Positions 33,560 to 50,121 are shown, counted from the first letter of the stretch. The stretch: DNA of 64,000 nucleotides from an uncultured Collinsella sp. (GCA_905213265.1 CAJMHR010000005.1:1-64000); one strand, 5' to 3'. Translations and numbers: made by a program. The notes: generated by a model from the sequence alone, not told the origin.

Positions 33560-34491
33560 GCGCACGCACCCTTCAGGACGTGCTCGGCGCCATCGACCAG
33601 GTCGTCAACGATTTCGCGTGCGCTCTGACGCTCGTTGACCATGCCGGCAATCTGTCCACACAAAAACGAACCCTCTTCGTAGTTGCCGTCCTTGGCGGCC
33701 TTACGCAGCGCACCGGTTCCCATAGCACCTAGCTCCTCGGCACTCGCGCCGGAACCCTCGCTCTTGGCATAGGCGTTGGTGAAGGGGCTCTTGAGGGCGC
33801 GCACCGGATGTCCCGTCGAGCGACCGGTCGCACGCGTCGAAGTGTCGTTGGCCTTCAGGACCATCTCCTTGTACTGCTCCGAGACGGTACACTCATCGGC
33901 AACGAGAAAACGCGTGCCCACTTGGACGCCAGCGGCGCCAAGCATAAAGGCGGCCGCCACCCCGCGGCCATCCGCGATACCGCCGGCGGCCACAACGGGA
34001 ATGTCGACCGCATCGACGACCTGCGGCACCAGTGCCATCGTCGAGGTCTCGCCAATATGGCCGCCCGATTCGGTACCCTCGGCAACAACCGCCGTGGCTC
34101 CACGACGTGCCACGAGGCGCGCCAGCGCCACCGAGGCAACGACCGGGATGACCTTGATGCCCGCCTCGTTCCACGCCTTCATGTACTTGGCGGGATTGCC
34201 GGCGCCCGTCACGACGACCGGCACTCGCTCGTCAATCACGACCTGTGCAACCTCGTCGGCAAACGGGCTCATGAGCATGACGTTCACGCCAAAGGGCTTA
34301 TCCGTCTTGGCGCGCAGCTCATGAATCTGGTCGCGAAGCCAGTTGGCGTCGGCGTTCATGGCCGCGATGATGCCTAAGCCACCCGCCTCGGACACTGCGG
34401 ACGCCAGCGAGGCATCGGCAATCCAGGCCATACCGCCCTGGAACACGGGCTTTTCGATGCCGAGCAGATCGCAGAGAGGAGTCTTGAGCAT
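33547..34491 (-). CDS. fabK: Enoyl-ACP reductase II (FabK, FMN-dependent)
   Basis: 314 residues, nitronate-monooxygenase/FabK fold: VFQGGMAWIADASLASAVSEAGGLG at the N-terminus, ESGGHIGE, AAGGIADGRG and GVQVGTRFL. Reduces enoyl-ACP with NAD(P)H. Presence of FabK in place of FabI is known to make bacteria insensitive to triclosan. Its position among fab genes supports FabK over the nitronate monooxygenases of the same family. Confidence 0.9.
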   Translation of the reverse strand: MLKTPLCDLLGIEKPVFQGGMAWIADASLASAVSEAGGLGIIAAMNADANWLRDQIHELRAKTDKPFGVNVMLMSPFADEVAQVVIDERVPVVVTGAGNPAKYMKAWNEAGIKVIPVVASVALARLVARRGATAVVAEGTESGGHIGETSTMALVPQVVDAVDIPVVAAGGIADGRGVAAAFMLGAAGVQVGTRFLVADECTVSEQYKEMVLKANDTSTRATGRSTGHPVRALKSPFTNAYAKSEGSGASAEELGAMGTGALRKAAKDGNYEEGSFLCGQIAGMVNERQSAREIVDDLVDGAEHVLKGACAWVA

Positions 34492-34493
34492 CT

Positions 34494-34730
34494 CTACTTC
34501 TCCAATGCCGCCTCGACCGTATCGGCGAACTCGCCGACCGTCTTGGGGTTCTCCTCGGTATCGAGCTGGATGCCAAACTCGTCCTCGACGGCAACGAGGA
34601 TCTCGACGGTGCCCAGGCTGTCGAGGCCAATCTCCTCGAGCGTGGACTCGGGCTTCATCTCGACGTCGTCAAGGCCAGCGGTCTCGCGGATAACGTCGCA
34701 AACGCGCTCGAAGGTCTTCTGATCTGCCAT
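34494..34730 (-). CDS. acpP: Acyl carrier protein
   Basis: 78 residues, acidic, with the phosphopantetheine-attachment serine in GLDSLGTVEIL (about residue 38). Start at 34730 with SD AAAGGAG. Second gene of the fatty-acid operon, between fabH and fabK (2-base gap). Confidence 0.97.
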   Translation of the reverse strand: MADQKTFERVCDVIRETAGLDDVEMKPESTLEEIGLDSLGTVEILVAVEDEFGIQLDTEENPKTVGEFADTVEAALEK

Positions 34731-34782
34731 GGTAGTTCTCCTTTGTTTGTGCCCTAGGGGCGTTTTCATTTCCTATGTGCGA

Positions 34783-35742
34783 CTACTTCCAACGAAGCAG
34801 ATAGCCACCTATATCCAGACCGGCGCCAAATCCAACCAAGGCGATGGTGTCGCCTGTGTGAAGTGCACCGGCGTTTGCCAGCCGGTCGAGGGCAAGCGGA
34901 ATGCATGCGCTCGAAATGTTGCCGGTCTCGCGCAACGTGCGAACCACGCGCTCGTCCGGCACGCCCAGGCGCTTGACCGCCTGGCTCAGGATTCGTTCGT
35001 TAGCCTGATGGAATACAAAATGATCGATGTCTTCGACCAAAATGCCCGCATCGATCGCAAGCTTATGGACCGTGTCGCAGATGGCGTTGACGCCGAACTT
35101 GAACACGCGGCGGCCATTCATGGACAGCACGCTCGCGCTATCTGCGGAGGCCTTAAACGGCGACGTACCGACCAGACCGGGAACGCGCAACGTCTCGACG
35201 TCGGGCGCCGTCGAAAGCTCAACAGCAAGGGGGTTGTCTCCCCCAGCCTCAATCACTGCGGCGCCTGCCCCATCGCCAAAGAGCACGCAGGTGGCACGGT
35301 CGGTCCAGTCGAGCGCGCGCGTCATCTGCTCGGCAGCAACGACAAGCACGCGCTCGGCGCGACCGCGGGCGATATAGCCCTCGGCGACATCGAGCGCAAA
35401 TACGAAGCCGGCACAAGCCGCCGAGACATCGAAGGCAGGGCACGTCGCGCCTAGTCGCTCAGCAACGGCACACGCCTCAGCGGGAACAAGGTGGTCACCC
35501 GTCGTCGTCGAACAGACGATCAGATCCAGCTGGCTCGCGTCGATTCCGGACACCTGGAGTGCCCGCTCACTCGCCGCTACGGCAAGGTCGTCAAGTGACT
35601 CGGTGGTGCAGACGTGGCGGCTCTTGATACCCGTGCGGGTAAAAATCCACTCATCCGAGGTATCGAGGAACTCAGACAGCTCGTCATTGGAAACACTGCG
35701 TTCAGGAAGCGCCGAGCCTGTTCCAAGAATCGTGAAACCCAT
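34783..35742 (-). CDS. fabH: 3-oxoacyl-ACP synthase III (FabH)
   Basis: 319 residues. Catalytic triad visible: Cys in DVSAACAGFVFAL (~112), His in HFVFHQANERIL (~245), Asn in ETGNISSACIPLAL (~275). It starts fatty-acid synthesis by condensing acetyl-CoA (or branched acyl-CoA) with malonyl-ACP. Start at 35742 fixed by SD AAAGGAGG. First gene of the operon; two matching operator-like repeats lie just upstream. Confidence 0.96.
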   Translation of the reverse strand: MGFTILGTGSALPERSVSNDELSEFLDTSDEWIFTRTGIKSRHVCTTESLDDLAVAASERALQVSGIDASQLDLIVCSTTTGDHLVPAEACAVAERLGATCPAFDVSAACAGFVFALDVAEGYIARGRAERVLVVAAEQMTRALDWTDRATCVLFGDGAGAAVIEAGGDNPLAVELSTAPDVETLRVPGLVGTSPFKASADSASVLSMNGRRVFKFGVNAICDTVHKLAIDAGILVEDIDHFVFHQANERILSQAVKRLGVPDERVVRTLRETGNISSACIPLALDRLANAGALHTGDTIALVGFGAGLDIGGYLLRWK

Positions 35743-35760
35743 CACTAACCTCCTTTGAGT

Positions 35761-35825
35761 TGTTGACGTGTTTACATCGACCAAGAGAGGATAACGCATT
35801 TCAGTCTTTGTTGACGTGTTAACAT
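35761..35825. promoter_or_regulatory. Two near-identical 17-bp direct repeats at the fab operon head
   Basis: TGTTGACGTGTTTACAT (35761-35777) and TGTTGACGTGTTAACAT (35809-35825) differ at one position and are 48 bases apart. They lie in the divergent gap between fabH and birA, 19 and 67 bases upstream of the fabH start. They look like paired operator sites for a fatty-acid regulator. The sequence does not match the FapR or FabT consensus as I know them. Confidence 0.6.
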
Positions 35826-35918
35826 TAAATTGTCCAAATGCGACAAAGGCTTCACATTGTGTCTATCTCTCGACACCATTGCGTCATTCACTTATTCAAT
35901 AAGGAGGTAGCAGCCGCT

Positions 35919-36695
35919 ATGGATACCCAATTAACGATTGTCGACGTAACCGGATCGACCAACGATGACCTGCTCGAGGCAGGAAAACAGGGTGCGCCGC
36001 ACGGCACAGGACTTGCCGCCCGCGCGCAAACGGCAGGACGCGGCCGGCGCGGCCACAAGTGGGATTCAACCGCCGGCAACCTATTGCTTTCGATTGTCCT
36101 GCGTCCATGCGTTAATCCCGCAAAGTACTCTGGTCTTGCCGCCGTCAGCGGCCTAGCGGTGCTCGAAGCACTCGAAAAGCAGGGTCTTGCAAACGAGATT
36201 GGCCTCAAATGGCCCAACGACCTGGTCGCGCGAGGACGCAAACTCGGCGGCATTCTGGTCGAGGCCGCACGCGATAACGAAGGCAAACCTTTCGCTGTCT
36301 ACGGCATTGGTGTCAACGTAAACTACACGCCCCAAGAGGTGCCCGATGGCGGCCTGGCGGCAATTGGCCTCTCGGACCTCAACGAGAGCGTTCCCGCCGT
36401 CGACATGCTCCTCGATGAGGTCTATCACGCAGTTATAGACGCTGTAGATACCTGGGCAGAGCGCCTCAACGCCAAGGAAGAAGACGCCGGTCCGCTCGCG
36501 CCCGTCCACGACGAATATATCGCTCACCTCAATTGGATCGGGAAGCACGTTATCGCCCGCTCCCCCGCTGGAGACGAGCTGGCACGAGGCATATTTAGAA
36601 CGGTCGACGATTGCGGCCGCGCATGCATTGAGACCGAGAGCGGCTTGTGCGTCTTCCACTTCGAAGAAGCATCCTTGCGCCCCCTGAGCGAATAG
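35919..36695 (+). CDS. birA: Biotin-[acetyl-CoA-carboxylase] ligase without HTH domain
   Basis: 258 residues with the ligase core: VTGSTNDDLLEAG, QTAGRGRRGHKWDS (biotinyl-AMP loop), LKWPNDLVARGRKLGGILVE, and the small C-terminal SH3-like domain. The N-terminal helix-turn-helix of E. coli BirA is absent, so it should be an enzyme only and not a repressor. Divergent from the operon that encodes its substrate AccB. SD AAGGAGG lies 11 bases before the ATG, somewhat far. Confidence 0.93.
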   Translation: MDTQLTIVDVTGSTNDDLLEAGKQGAPHGTGLAARAQTAGRGRRGHKWDSTAGNLLLSIVLRPCVNPAKYSGLAAVSGLAVLEALEKQGLANEIGLKWPNDLVARGRKLGGILVEAARDNEGKPFAVYGIGVNVNYTPQEVPDGGLAAIGLSDLNESVPAVDMLLDEVYHAVIDAVDTWAERLNAKEEDAGPLAPVHDEYIAHLNWIGKHVIARSPAGDELARGIFRTVDDCGRACIETESGLCVFHFEEASLRPLSE

Positions 36696-36755
36696 GGCGC
36701 CGCAGCCGCCGGCTCGGCAAACGAATTCGCTATCCCAAAATCTAAACTCAAAACA

Positions 36756-36792
36756 AAAGGGCCCCGCTACCGTAACGGCAGCGGGGCCCTTT
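36756..36792. terminator. Bidirectional terminator between birA and rpsJ
   Basis: 13-bp perfect stem AAAGGGCCCCGCT/AGCGGGGCCCTTT (36756-36768/36780-36792) with A-rich and T-rich flanks for both strands. Ends birA on plus and the str operon (rpsL-rpsG-fusA-rpsJ) on minus. Confidence 0.92.
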
Positions 36793-36811
36793 AAGCTATG
36801 AGCGATATCGC

Positions 36812-37120
36812 TTAGAGCTTGATGTCGATGTCGACGCCAGCGGGGAGGTCGAGACGCATGAGCGAATCAACGGTGCCCGAGGTGGGGTCGAGGATGTCGA
36901 TGAGGCGCTTGTGGGTGCGCATCTCGAACTGCTCACGGGAGTCCTTGTTCACGTGCGGCGAGCGGATAACCGTGTACAGGTTGCGCTCGGTGGGCAGGGG
37001 GACAGGACCGGAAACGCGAGCGCCGGTCTTCTGAGCGGTCTCGACGATGAGCTTCGCGGACTGATCGACGACCTCGTGATCATAGCCCTTGAGGCGAATG
37101 CGGATCTTCTGGGTAGCCAA
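36812..37120 (-). CDS. rpsJ: 30S ribosomal protein S10
   Basis: 102 residues with IRIRLKGYDHEVVDQSAKLIVETAQ and GPVPLPTERNLYTVIRSPHVNKDSREQFE in parts. It is a head protein of the 30S subunit and the antitermination factor NusE. Here it is the last gene of the str operon after fusA, cut off from rplC by 14 kb; normally it heads the S10 operon. Confidence 0.98.
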   Translation of the reverse strand: MATQKIRIRLKGYDHEVVDQSAKLIVETAQKTGARVSGPVPLPTERNLYTVIRSPHVNKDSREQFEMRTHKRLIDILDPTSGTVDSLMRLDLPAGVDIDIKL

Positions 37121-37181
37121 CTTAAACCTCCAAAGAGTGCGAGAGATGTTCTCGCAGGATTACGTAACAGGGAGCTCGAAC

Positions 37182-39281
37182 TTAGGCGTTCTTGCTCATG
37201 ACCTCGTCCACGATGGACTTGGGCGCAGGCTCATAAGAGTCGAACTGCATCGTGTAGGATGCACGGCCCTGGGTCTGGGAGCGAAGGTCGGTAGCGTAAC
37301 CGAACATCTCGCCCAGCGGCACCTTGGCACGGATGAGCTTGCTGTTCTTGCGATCCTCCATGCCCTCAATCTTGCCGCGGCGACCGGAGAGGTTGCCCAT
37401 AACGTCGCCCATGTACTGCTCGGGGGTCTCGACCTCGACAGCCATGATCGGCTCGAGCAGCTGCGGATCGGACTTCTTGAGGGCGTCCTTGATAGCCATG
37501 GAACCGGCGATCTTGAAGGCGGCCTCGGAGGAGTCGACCTCGTGGTAAGAACCGTCGAACAGGGTGACCTTGACGTCGAGGACCGGGAAGCCGGCGATAA
37601 CACCGGTGTTCAGGGCCTCCTGGATGCCCTTGTCGATGGACGGGATGTACTCCTTGGGCACGACGCCGCCGACGATAGCGTTGACGAACTCGTAGCCGAA
37701 GCCCTCCTCCATCTTCTCGAGCTTGATGACGGCGTGGCCGTACTGACCGCGACCGCCGGACTGACGGACGAACTTGCCCTCAGCCTTCTCGACGTCGTGA
37801 CCAGCGGTCTCGCGGTAGGCGACCTGGGGCTTACCAACGTTAGCGTCAACTTTGAACTCACGGAGCAGACGGTCAACGATGATCTCGAGGTGCAGCTCGC
37901 CCATGCCGGCGATGATGGTCTGGCCGGTCTCGTGGTTGGTGGACACCTGGAAGGTCGGGTCCTCCTCGGCGAGCTTGGTCAGAGCCAAGGACATCTTGTC
38001 CTGCTCGGCCTTGGTCTTGGGCTCGATGGCAACGTCGATAACGGGCTTAGCGAACTCGATCTTCTCGAGGACGATCTCCTTGCCCTCGGCGCACAGGGTG
38101 TCGCCGGTGGTGGAGTTCTTGAAGCCGACGCAAGCGACGATGTCGCCCGCGGCAGCGTCGTCACGGTCGATACGCTCGGCGGCGTTCATCTCGAGGATGC
38201 GGCCGAGGCGCTCGCGCTGACCGTTGGAAGCGTTGACCACGTAGGAGCCGGACTCGGCGCGGCCGGAGTAAACGCGGACGTAGGTGAGCTTACCGACGAA
38301 CGGGTCGGTCATGATCTTGAAGACCAGGCCGGAGAAGGGCTCGTCGAAGGAAGGATGACGCTGGATCTCCTCGCCGGTGTCCGGATCGGTACCGGTGACG
38401 GCCTCGACGTCGAGCGGGCTGGGCAGGTAGTCGACGACAGCGTCGAGCAGCTCCTGAACGCCCTTGTTCTTGTAGGCGGAGCCCACGAAGACGAGGTTGA
38501 GCTCGTTGGCCAGAACGCCCTTACGCAGAGCCGCCTTGAGCTCCTCGACGGTGAAGTCCTCCTCCATGAGGATCTTCTCCATGAGCTCGTCGTCAAAGCT
38601 GGCAGCAGCGTCGAGGAGCTCCTCGCGCTTGGTGGCAGCGATGTCGGCGAACTCAGCCGGGATCTCGTCCATCGGCTCGGGGTAGGTCATACCCTTCTCG
38701 TCGGCCTTGAAGTCCCATGCAGTCATGGTGACCAGGTCGATGACGCCCCAGAAGTTGTCCTCGGCGCCCATCGGGACCTGAGCGGCCACGGCGTTAGCGT
38801 CGAGACGATCCTTCATGGTCTCGATAGCGTTGAAGAAGTCAGCGCCCACGCGGTCATACTTGTTGATGAAGGCGATGCGGGGGACGTTGAAGGTGGAAGC
38901 CTGACGCCAAACGGTCTCAGACTGGGGCTGAACGCCGGCAACGGCGTCGAAGACGGCGACAGCGCCATCGAGGACGCGCAGGCAGCGCTCGACCTCGGCG
39001 GTGAAGTCAACGTGGCCCGGGGTGTCGATGATCTGGATGCGGTAGTCCTTACCGTCCTTGTTCCAGAAGCACGTGGTAGCAGCGGAGGTAATGGTTACGC
39101 CGCGCTCCTGCTCCTGAACCATCCAGTCCATGGTGGCAGCGCCCTCATGGACCTCACCGATCTTGTGGGTCTTACCGGTGTAGTAAAGAATACGCTCGGT
39201 CGTGGTGGTCTTACCGGCATCGATGTGGGCCATGATGCCGATGTTACGGGTATCGGAAAGCTTGTACTTAGGCTTAGCCAT
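37182..39281 (-). CDS. fusA: Elongation factor G
   Basis: 699 residues with GTPase motifs GIMAHIDAGKTTTTERIL (G1), DTPGHVDF (G3) and NKYDRVGAD (G4, NKxD). Domains II-V follow to the end. It translocates tRNA-mRNA on the ribosome. Lies between rpsG and rpsJ; no tuf gene follows, unlike E. coli. Confidence 0.98.
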   Translation of the reverse strand: MAKPKYKLSDTRNIGIMAHIDAGKTTTTERILYYTGKTHKIGEVHEGAATMDWMVQEQERGVTITSAATTCFWNKDGKDYRIQIIDTPGHVDFTAEVERCLRVLDGAVAVFDAVAGVQPQSETVWRQASTFNVPRIAFINKYDRVGADFFNAIETMKDRLDANAVAAQVPMGAEDNFWGVIDLVTMTAWDFKADEKGMTYPEPMDEIPAEFADIAATKREELLDAAASFDDELMEKILMEEDFTVEELKAALRKGVLANELNLVFVGSAYKNKGVQELLDAVVDYLPSPLDVEAVTGTDPDTGEEIQRHPSFDEPFSGLVFKIMTDPFVGKLTYVRVYSGRAESGSYVVNASNGQRERLGRILEMNAAERIDRDDAAAGDIVACVGFKNSTTGDTLCAEGKEIVLEKIEFAKPVIDVAIEPKTKAEQDKMSLALTKLAEEDPTFQVSTNHETGQTIIAGMGELHLEIIVDRLLREFKVDANVGKPQVAYRETAGHDVEKAEGKFVRQSGGRGQYGHAVIKLEKMEEGFGYEFVNAIVGGVVPKEYIPSIDKGIQEALNTGVIAGFPVLDVKVTLFDGSYHEVDSSEAAFKIAGSMAIKDALKKSDPQLLEPIMAVEVETPEQYMGDVMGNLSGRRGKIEGMEDRKNSKLIRAKVPLGEMFGYATDLRSQTQGRASYTMQFDSYEPAPKSIVDEVMSKNA

Positions 39282-39300
39282 GTTAGTTCCTTACCTTAAC

Positions 39301-39774
39301 TTACCAACGATAGTGAGAGAACGCGCGGTTGGCCTCGGCCATCTTGAAGACGTCCTCACGCTTCTTGACGGAAGCGCCCAGGCCGTTGGAAGCGTCGAGG
39401 ATCTCGTTGGCGAGACGCTCGGCCATGGTCTTCTCCTTGCGAGCGCGGGAGAAGTTGACGATCCAGCGGATACCCAGAGCGGTGGAACGACGGGAGTTGA
39501 CCTCCATCGGGACCTGATAGGTAGCGCCACCGACACGCTTGGGCTTAACCTCGAGCGTGGGCTTGACGTTGTCCATAGCCTTCTTGAAGGTAGCGAGAGC
39601 GTCGCCACCCTCGGACTTCTCGGCAACGATCTCGAAAGCGGTGTAAACGATGCGCTCAGCGGTGGCCTTCTTGCCGTCAAGAAGGACCTTGTTGATGAGC
39701 TGAGTCACCAGGCGGTTGTTGTAAACGGCGTCAGGCTGAACCTCACGACGATTAGCTGCTGCACGACGCGGCAT
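39301..39774 (-). CDS. rpsG: 30S ribosomal protein S7
   Basis: 157 residues starting MPRRAAANRREVQPDAVYNN, with LVTQLINKVLLDGKK and RRSTALGIRWIVNFSRARKE. Nucleates the 30S head. Second gene of the str operon. Confidence 0.98.
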   Translation of the reverse strand: MPRRAAANRREVQPDAVYNNRLVTQLINKVLLDGKKATAERIVYTAFEIVAEKSEGGDALATFKKAMDNVKPTLEVKPKRVGGATYQVPMEVNSRRSTALGIRWIVNFSRARKEKTMAERLANEILDASNGLGASVKKREDVFKMAEANRAFSHYRW

Positions 39775-39847
39775 GTGAAATCTCCTTAAGTGTCTACCGT
39801 GCGGCGCTTAGGCGGCACACGGCGAAAGTATCAAAACGTTATCTGGC

Positions 39848-40225
39848 TTATTTAGCCTTGGGGCGCTTAGCACCGTACTTGGAACGGGCCTGCATACGGT
39901 TCTGGACCGGAGCAGCGTCGTAGGCGCCACGGATGACGTGATAACGGACACCAGGGAGGTCACGGACACGACCGCCGCGGACGAGCACGATGGAGTGCTC
40001 CTGCAGGTTGTGGCCCTCACCCGGGATGTAAGCAGTAACTTCGATGCCGTTGACGAGGCGAACACGGGCAACCTTACGAAGAGCCGAGTTCGGCTTCTTG
40101 GGGCTCGTGGTGAAGACGCGGGTGCACACGCCGCGCTTCTGGGAGTTGTGCTGCAGAGCAGCGTTCTTGGACTTCTTGGGCACGGAACGACGGCCCTGGC
40201 GAACCAGCTGGTTAATAGTAGGCAA
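39848..40225 (-). CDS. rpsL: 30S ribosomal protein S12, TTG start, Arg at position 88
   Basis: 125 residues: MPTINQLVRQGRR, TTSPKKPNSALRK (Lys43 present) and GGRVRDLPGVRYH. Residue 88, lysine in most S12 proteins, is arginine here; K88R is a known streptomycin-resistance change in other bacteria. S12 monitors decoding at the A site. The start codon is TTG, supported by AAGGAG six bases upstream and no better in-frame start. First gene of the str operon. Confidence 0.97.
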   Translation of the reverse strand: MPTINQLVRQGRRSVPKKSKNAALQHNSQKRGVCTRVFTTSPKKPNSALRKVARVRLVNGIEVTAYIPGEGHNLQEHSIVLVRGGRVRDLPGVRYHVIRGAYDAAPVQNRMQARSKYGAKRPKAK

Positions 40226-40430
40226 AGCGTACTCCTTCTCGAATGATTCCAGCTTTCTGTAAAGTGCAACGGCTTGAATCGAGGGGTCAGCATCCCCCTA
40301 CGAAACACGCAGTTCGATAGGATACGTGGCGTTAGCTGTGCCGTCAACAGACCACGCCGCCGGGCGTATCCCAAAATGGGCACATTTCCGCAAACCCTAC
40401 ACAAAAGGGATCCCTTCCTGTGCGCATGGG

Positions 40431-40571
40431 CGGATTCCCGGTCCAGGCGGCACAGGGGTTAAGTTTGCTGCTCTACAGTCCTGGCTCGCACGGAGGCCAC
40501 ATTAAGTGGCCTCCGGCTCGTGCGGAACTCGCGACAAACTTAACCCCTGTGCCGCCCGGCCCGGGAATCCG
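40431..40571. repeat. Large nested palindrome, copy 2 (between rpoC terminator and rpsL)
   Basis: Arms 40431-40467 and 40535-40571 pair over 37 bases with two mismatches. Centre 40468-40534 (67 bases) begins CTGCTCTACAGTCCTGG and ends CGTGCGGAACTCGCGA like copy 1; the inner hairpin is GGAGGCCAC-ATTAA-GTGGCCTCC. The arms are unrelated to those of copies 1 and 3 except for the innermost TTAAG-TTTG. The gap 40226-40430 between it and rpsL is non-coding and should hold the str promoter. Confidence 0.85.
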
Positions 40572-40600
40572 ACGTGCTCGTCGGGGCAACGTTCCTCATC

Positions 40601-40637
40601 AAAAAAGACCCGCTTCCCTGTTGGGAAACGGGTCTTT
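40601..40637 (-). terminator. Terminator of the rpoBC operon
   Basis: On minus AAAGACCCGTTTCCC pairs with GGGAAGCGGGTCTTT around AACA, followed by TTTTTTGATG. It lies 27 bases after the rpoC stop. Confidence 0.93.
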
Positions 40638-40663
40638 GGAAGGGCGGTTAACGTACTTGGAAG

Positions 40664-45139
<4,476 letters not shown>

Positions 45140-45145
45140 AGTCAA

Positions 45146-48637
<3,492 letters not shown>

Positions 48638-48689
48638 CAGGTTTTTCCTCCTTCACGGAAATGCTCGGTGGGTTGGCGAGGCATAGCTT

Positions 48690-48735
48690 CGCCAGTTATC
48701 GCAACCTAATAGTTTATCAGGTACCGACCGTTGGG
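48690..48735 (-). promoter_or_regulatory. Candidate rpoB promoter
   Basis: On minus TTGCCC and TAAACT are separated by 16 bases (about 48737-48710), 70-100 bases before the rpoB start. Only partial matches to consensus; motif evidence only. Confidence 0.35.
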
Positions 48736-48815
48736 CAAGAAAAGCCTTGACGCGATTGAGTTTTTGGAGTAGCAAAGTTTTTCGACAGAAAAGGTGCAGG
48801 TAGATAGGTGTGCAT

Positions 48816-48848
48816 CGAACATCTGTTCATATATTTTCTGTGAACAGA
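48816..48848. promoter_or_regulatory. LexA/DinR-like box and adjoining inverted repeat upstream of rpoB
   Basis: CGAACATCTGTTCA at 48816-48829 has GAACA/TGTTC half-sites in the 4-base-spaced arrangement of the Gram-positive SOS box. CTGTTCA...TGAACAG (about 48823-48848) overlaps it as a second inverted repeat. No SOS gene starts here; rpoB (minus) is the only downstream gene. Confidence 0.4.
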
Positions 48849-48871
48849 GAGCCGGCAATCGCAGCTCTTAT

Positions 48872-48904
48872 AAAAAACGGGCGCGAACCGAGATCCGCGC
48901 CCGT
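48872..48904 (-). terminator. Terminator of galU
   Basis: On minus ACGGGCGCGGATC pairs with GGTTCGCGCCCGT, followed by TTTTTTATAAG; 20 bases after the galU stop. Confidence 0.92.
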
Positions 48905-48924
48905 AAATGTCGATGCCCGAAGGC

Positions 48925-49833
48925 TTATTTGCGCATCAAGCCGCCGCGCTCGTCGATGGCGTCCCAGAAGGCGCTGGCAAAGCGAGGATCGCTTGCGGCC
49001 ATGAGGGCGTTGGTGGCCATCCAGCCAGAGGGAGTGCCGGTGTCGTAGCCCGAGAGCGGGTCGATGACGACAGCGTACATGGCCTCGCGGTCGAGCGAAC
49101 GGGCCATGGCGTCGGTGAGCTGGATCTCGCCGCCCTTGCCGGCCTGCTGATCGGCGAGCAGGTCCATAACCAGCGGGCTCAGCAGGTAACGACCGACGAT
49201 GTACAGGTTGGACGGAGCAGCCTCGGGAGCGGGCTTCTCGACCAGACCGCCGATACGCCAGACAGCGCCCGGCTCGGCATCGGCAACGCCCTCGGCACCC
49301 TCGAGCGAACCGACGCGCTCACCGGCGATAACACCGTAGCGGCTGACTTCCTCGGGCGAGCAAGCAGCGACGGCGATAACCGAAGCGCCACCGTGCTCCT
49401 TGGAAACGGCGAGCATCTTGTCGCAGATGTCGCGGTTAGGCACAACGTAGTCACCCAGAAGAACCAGGAAGTTCTCCCCTGCCACGGCGTCGGCAGCAGA
49501 GCGAATAGCATGGCCGAGGCCCTTGGGCTCGTACTGATAACGGAAGTCGACCGGCATACCGCCAGCGTGGGCGACGGCATCGGCATAGGCGTTCTTGCCG
49601 CGCTCGCGCAGCAGGTTCTCGAGCGAGCGATCGGGCTGGAAGTAGTTCAGTAGCTCAGGCTTACCGGGAGAAGTAACGATGATGGCGTCGTCGACTTCCT
49701 CGGGGTCGAGCGCCTCCTCGACGACGTACTGAATGACGGGCTTGTCGAGCACCGGCAGCATCTCTTTGGGCGTGCACTTGGTGCCAGGCAGAAAACGCGT
49801 GCCAAGACCGGCGGCGGGGATGATTGCCTTCAT
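48925..49833 (-). CDS. galU: UTP-glucose-1-phosphate uridylyltransferase
   Basis: 302 residues: nucleotidyltransferase motif AIIPAAGLGTRFLPGTKCTPKEMLPV-type start, DKPVIQYVVEEA, GLGHAIRSA, LGDYVV and GGLVEKPAPEAAPS. Makes UDP-glucose for glycans and glycolipids. Start at 49833 with AAAGGAT about 10 bases upstream; an in-frame extension upstream has no homology. Monocistronic, between rplJL and rpoBC. Confidence 0.94.
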   Translation of the reverse strand: MKAIIPAAGLGTRFLPGTKCTPKEMLPVLDKPVIQYVVEEALDPEEVDDAIIVTSPGKPELLNYFQPDRSLENLLRERGKNAYADAVAHAGGMPVDFRYQYEPKGLGHAIRSAADAVAGENFLVLLGDYVVPNRDICDKMLAVSKEHGGASVIAVAACSPEEVSRYGVIAGERVGSLEGAEGVADAEPGAVWRIGGLVEKPAPEAAPSNLYIVGRYLLSPLVMDLLADQQAGKGGEIQLTDAMARSLDREAMYAVVIDPLSGYDTGTPSGWMATNALMAASDPRFASAFWDAIDERGGLMRK

Positions 49834-50080
49834 GTTATTCAAAGATCCTTTCGCAGGCGCAAAAGCGCCCCATGCGTGCGGCACACAGCCGCAGACCAAA
49901 TTGCGATACCTAAGCATCTTACCGCTGGAACTATATGTCGCTACAAGGCAGAGACAATTCTTCAGCAGGTCAACGCAAATTATTGCTCGAATGGTGCAAT
50001 TTTATTGCCCAACGGCAGGGTACCCGATACGACGCAAATCACAGAATATGGCAGTTTGAGCTACCGATGTCGAGGGACCG
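49834..50080. other. Non-coding gap between galU and the rplL terminator
   Basis: 314 bases separate the two minus-strand genes. They hold the galU promoter/leader with two small hairpins (GGCGC-AAAA-GCGCC near 49855, TGCGGC/GCCGCA near 49877-49892), an AT-rich stretch around 49960-50010, and then the rplL terminator. I see no gene here. Confidence 0.5.
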
Positions 50081-50084
50081 AAAA

Positions 50085-50121
50085 ACAAAAAAGACGGGGC
50101 TCGCAATGCGAACCCCGTCTG
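50085..50121 (-). terminator. Terminator of rplJL
   Basis: On minus AGACGGGGTTCGC pairs with GCGAGCCCCGTCT around ATT, followed by TTTTTGTTTTTC. It lies 27 bases after the rplL stop. Confidence 0.93.
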
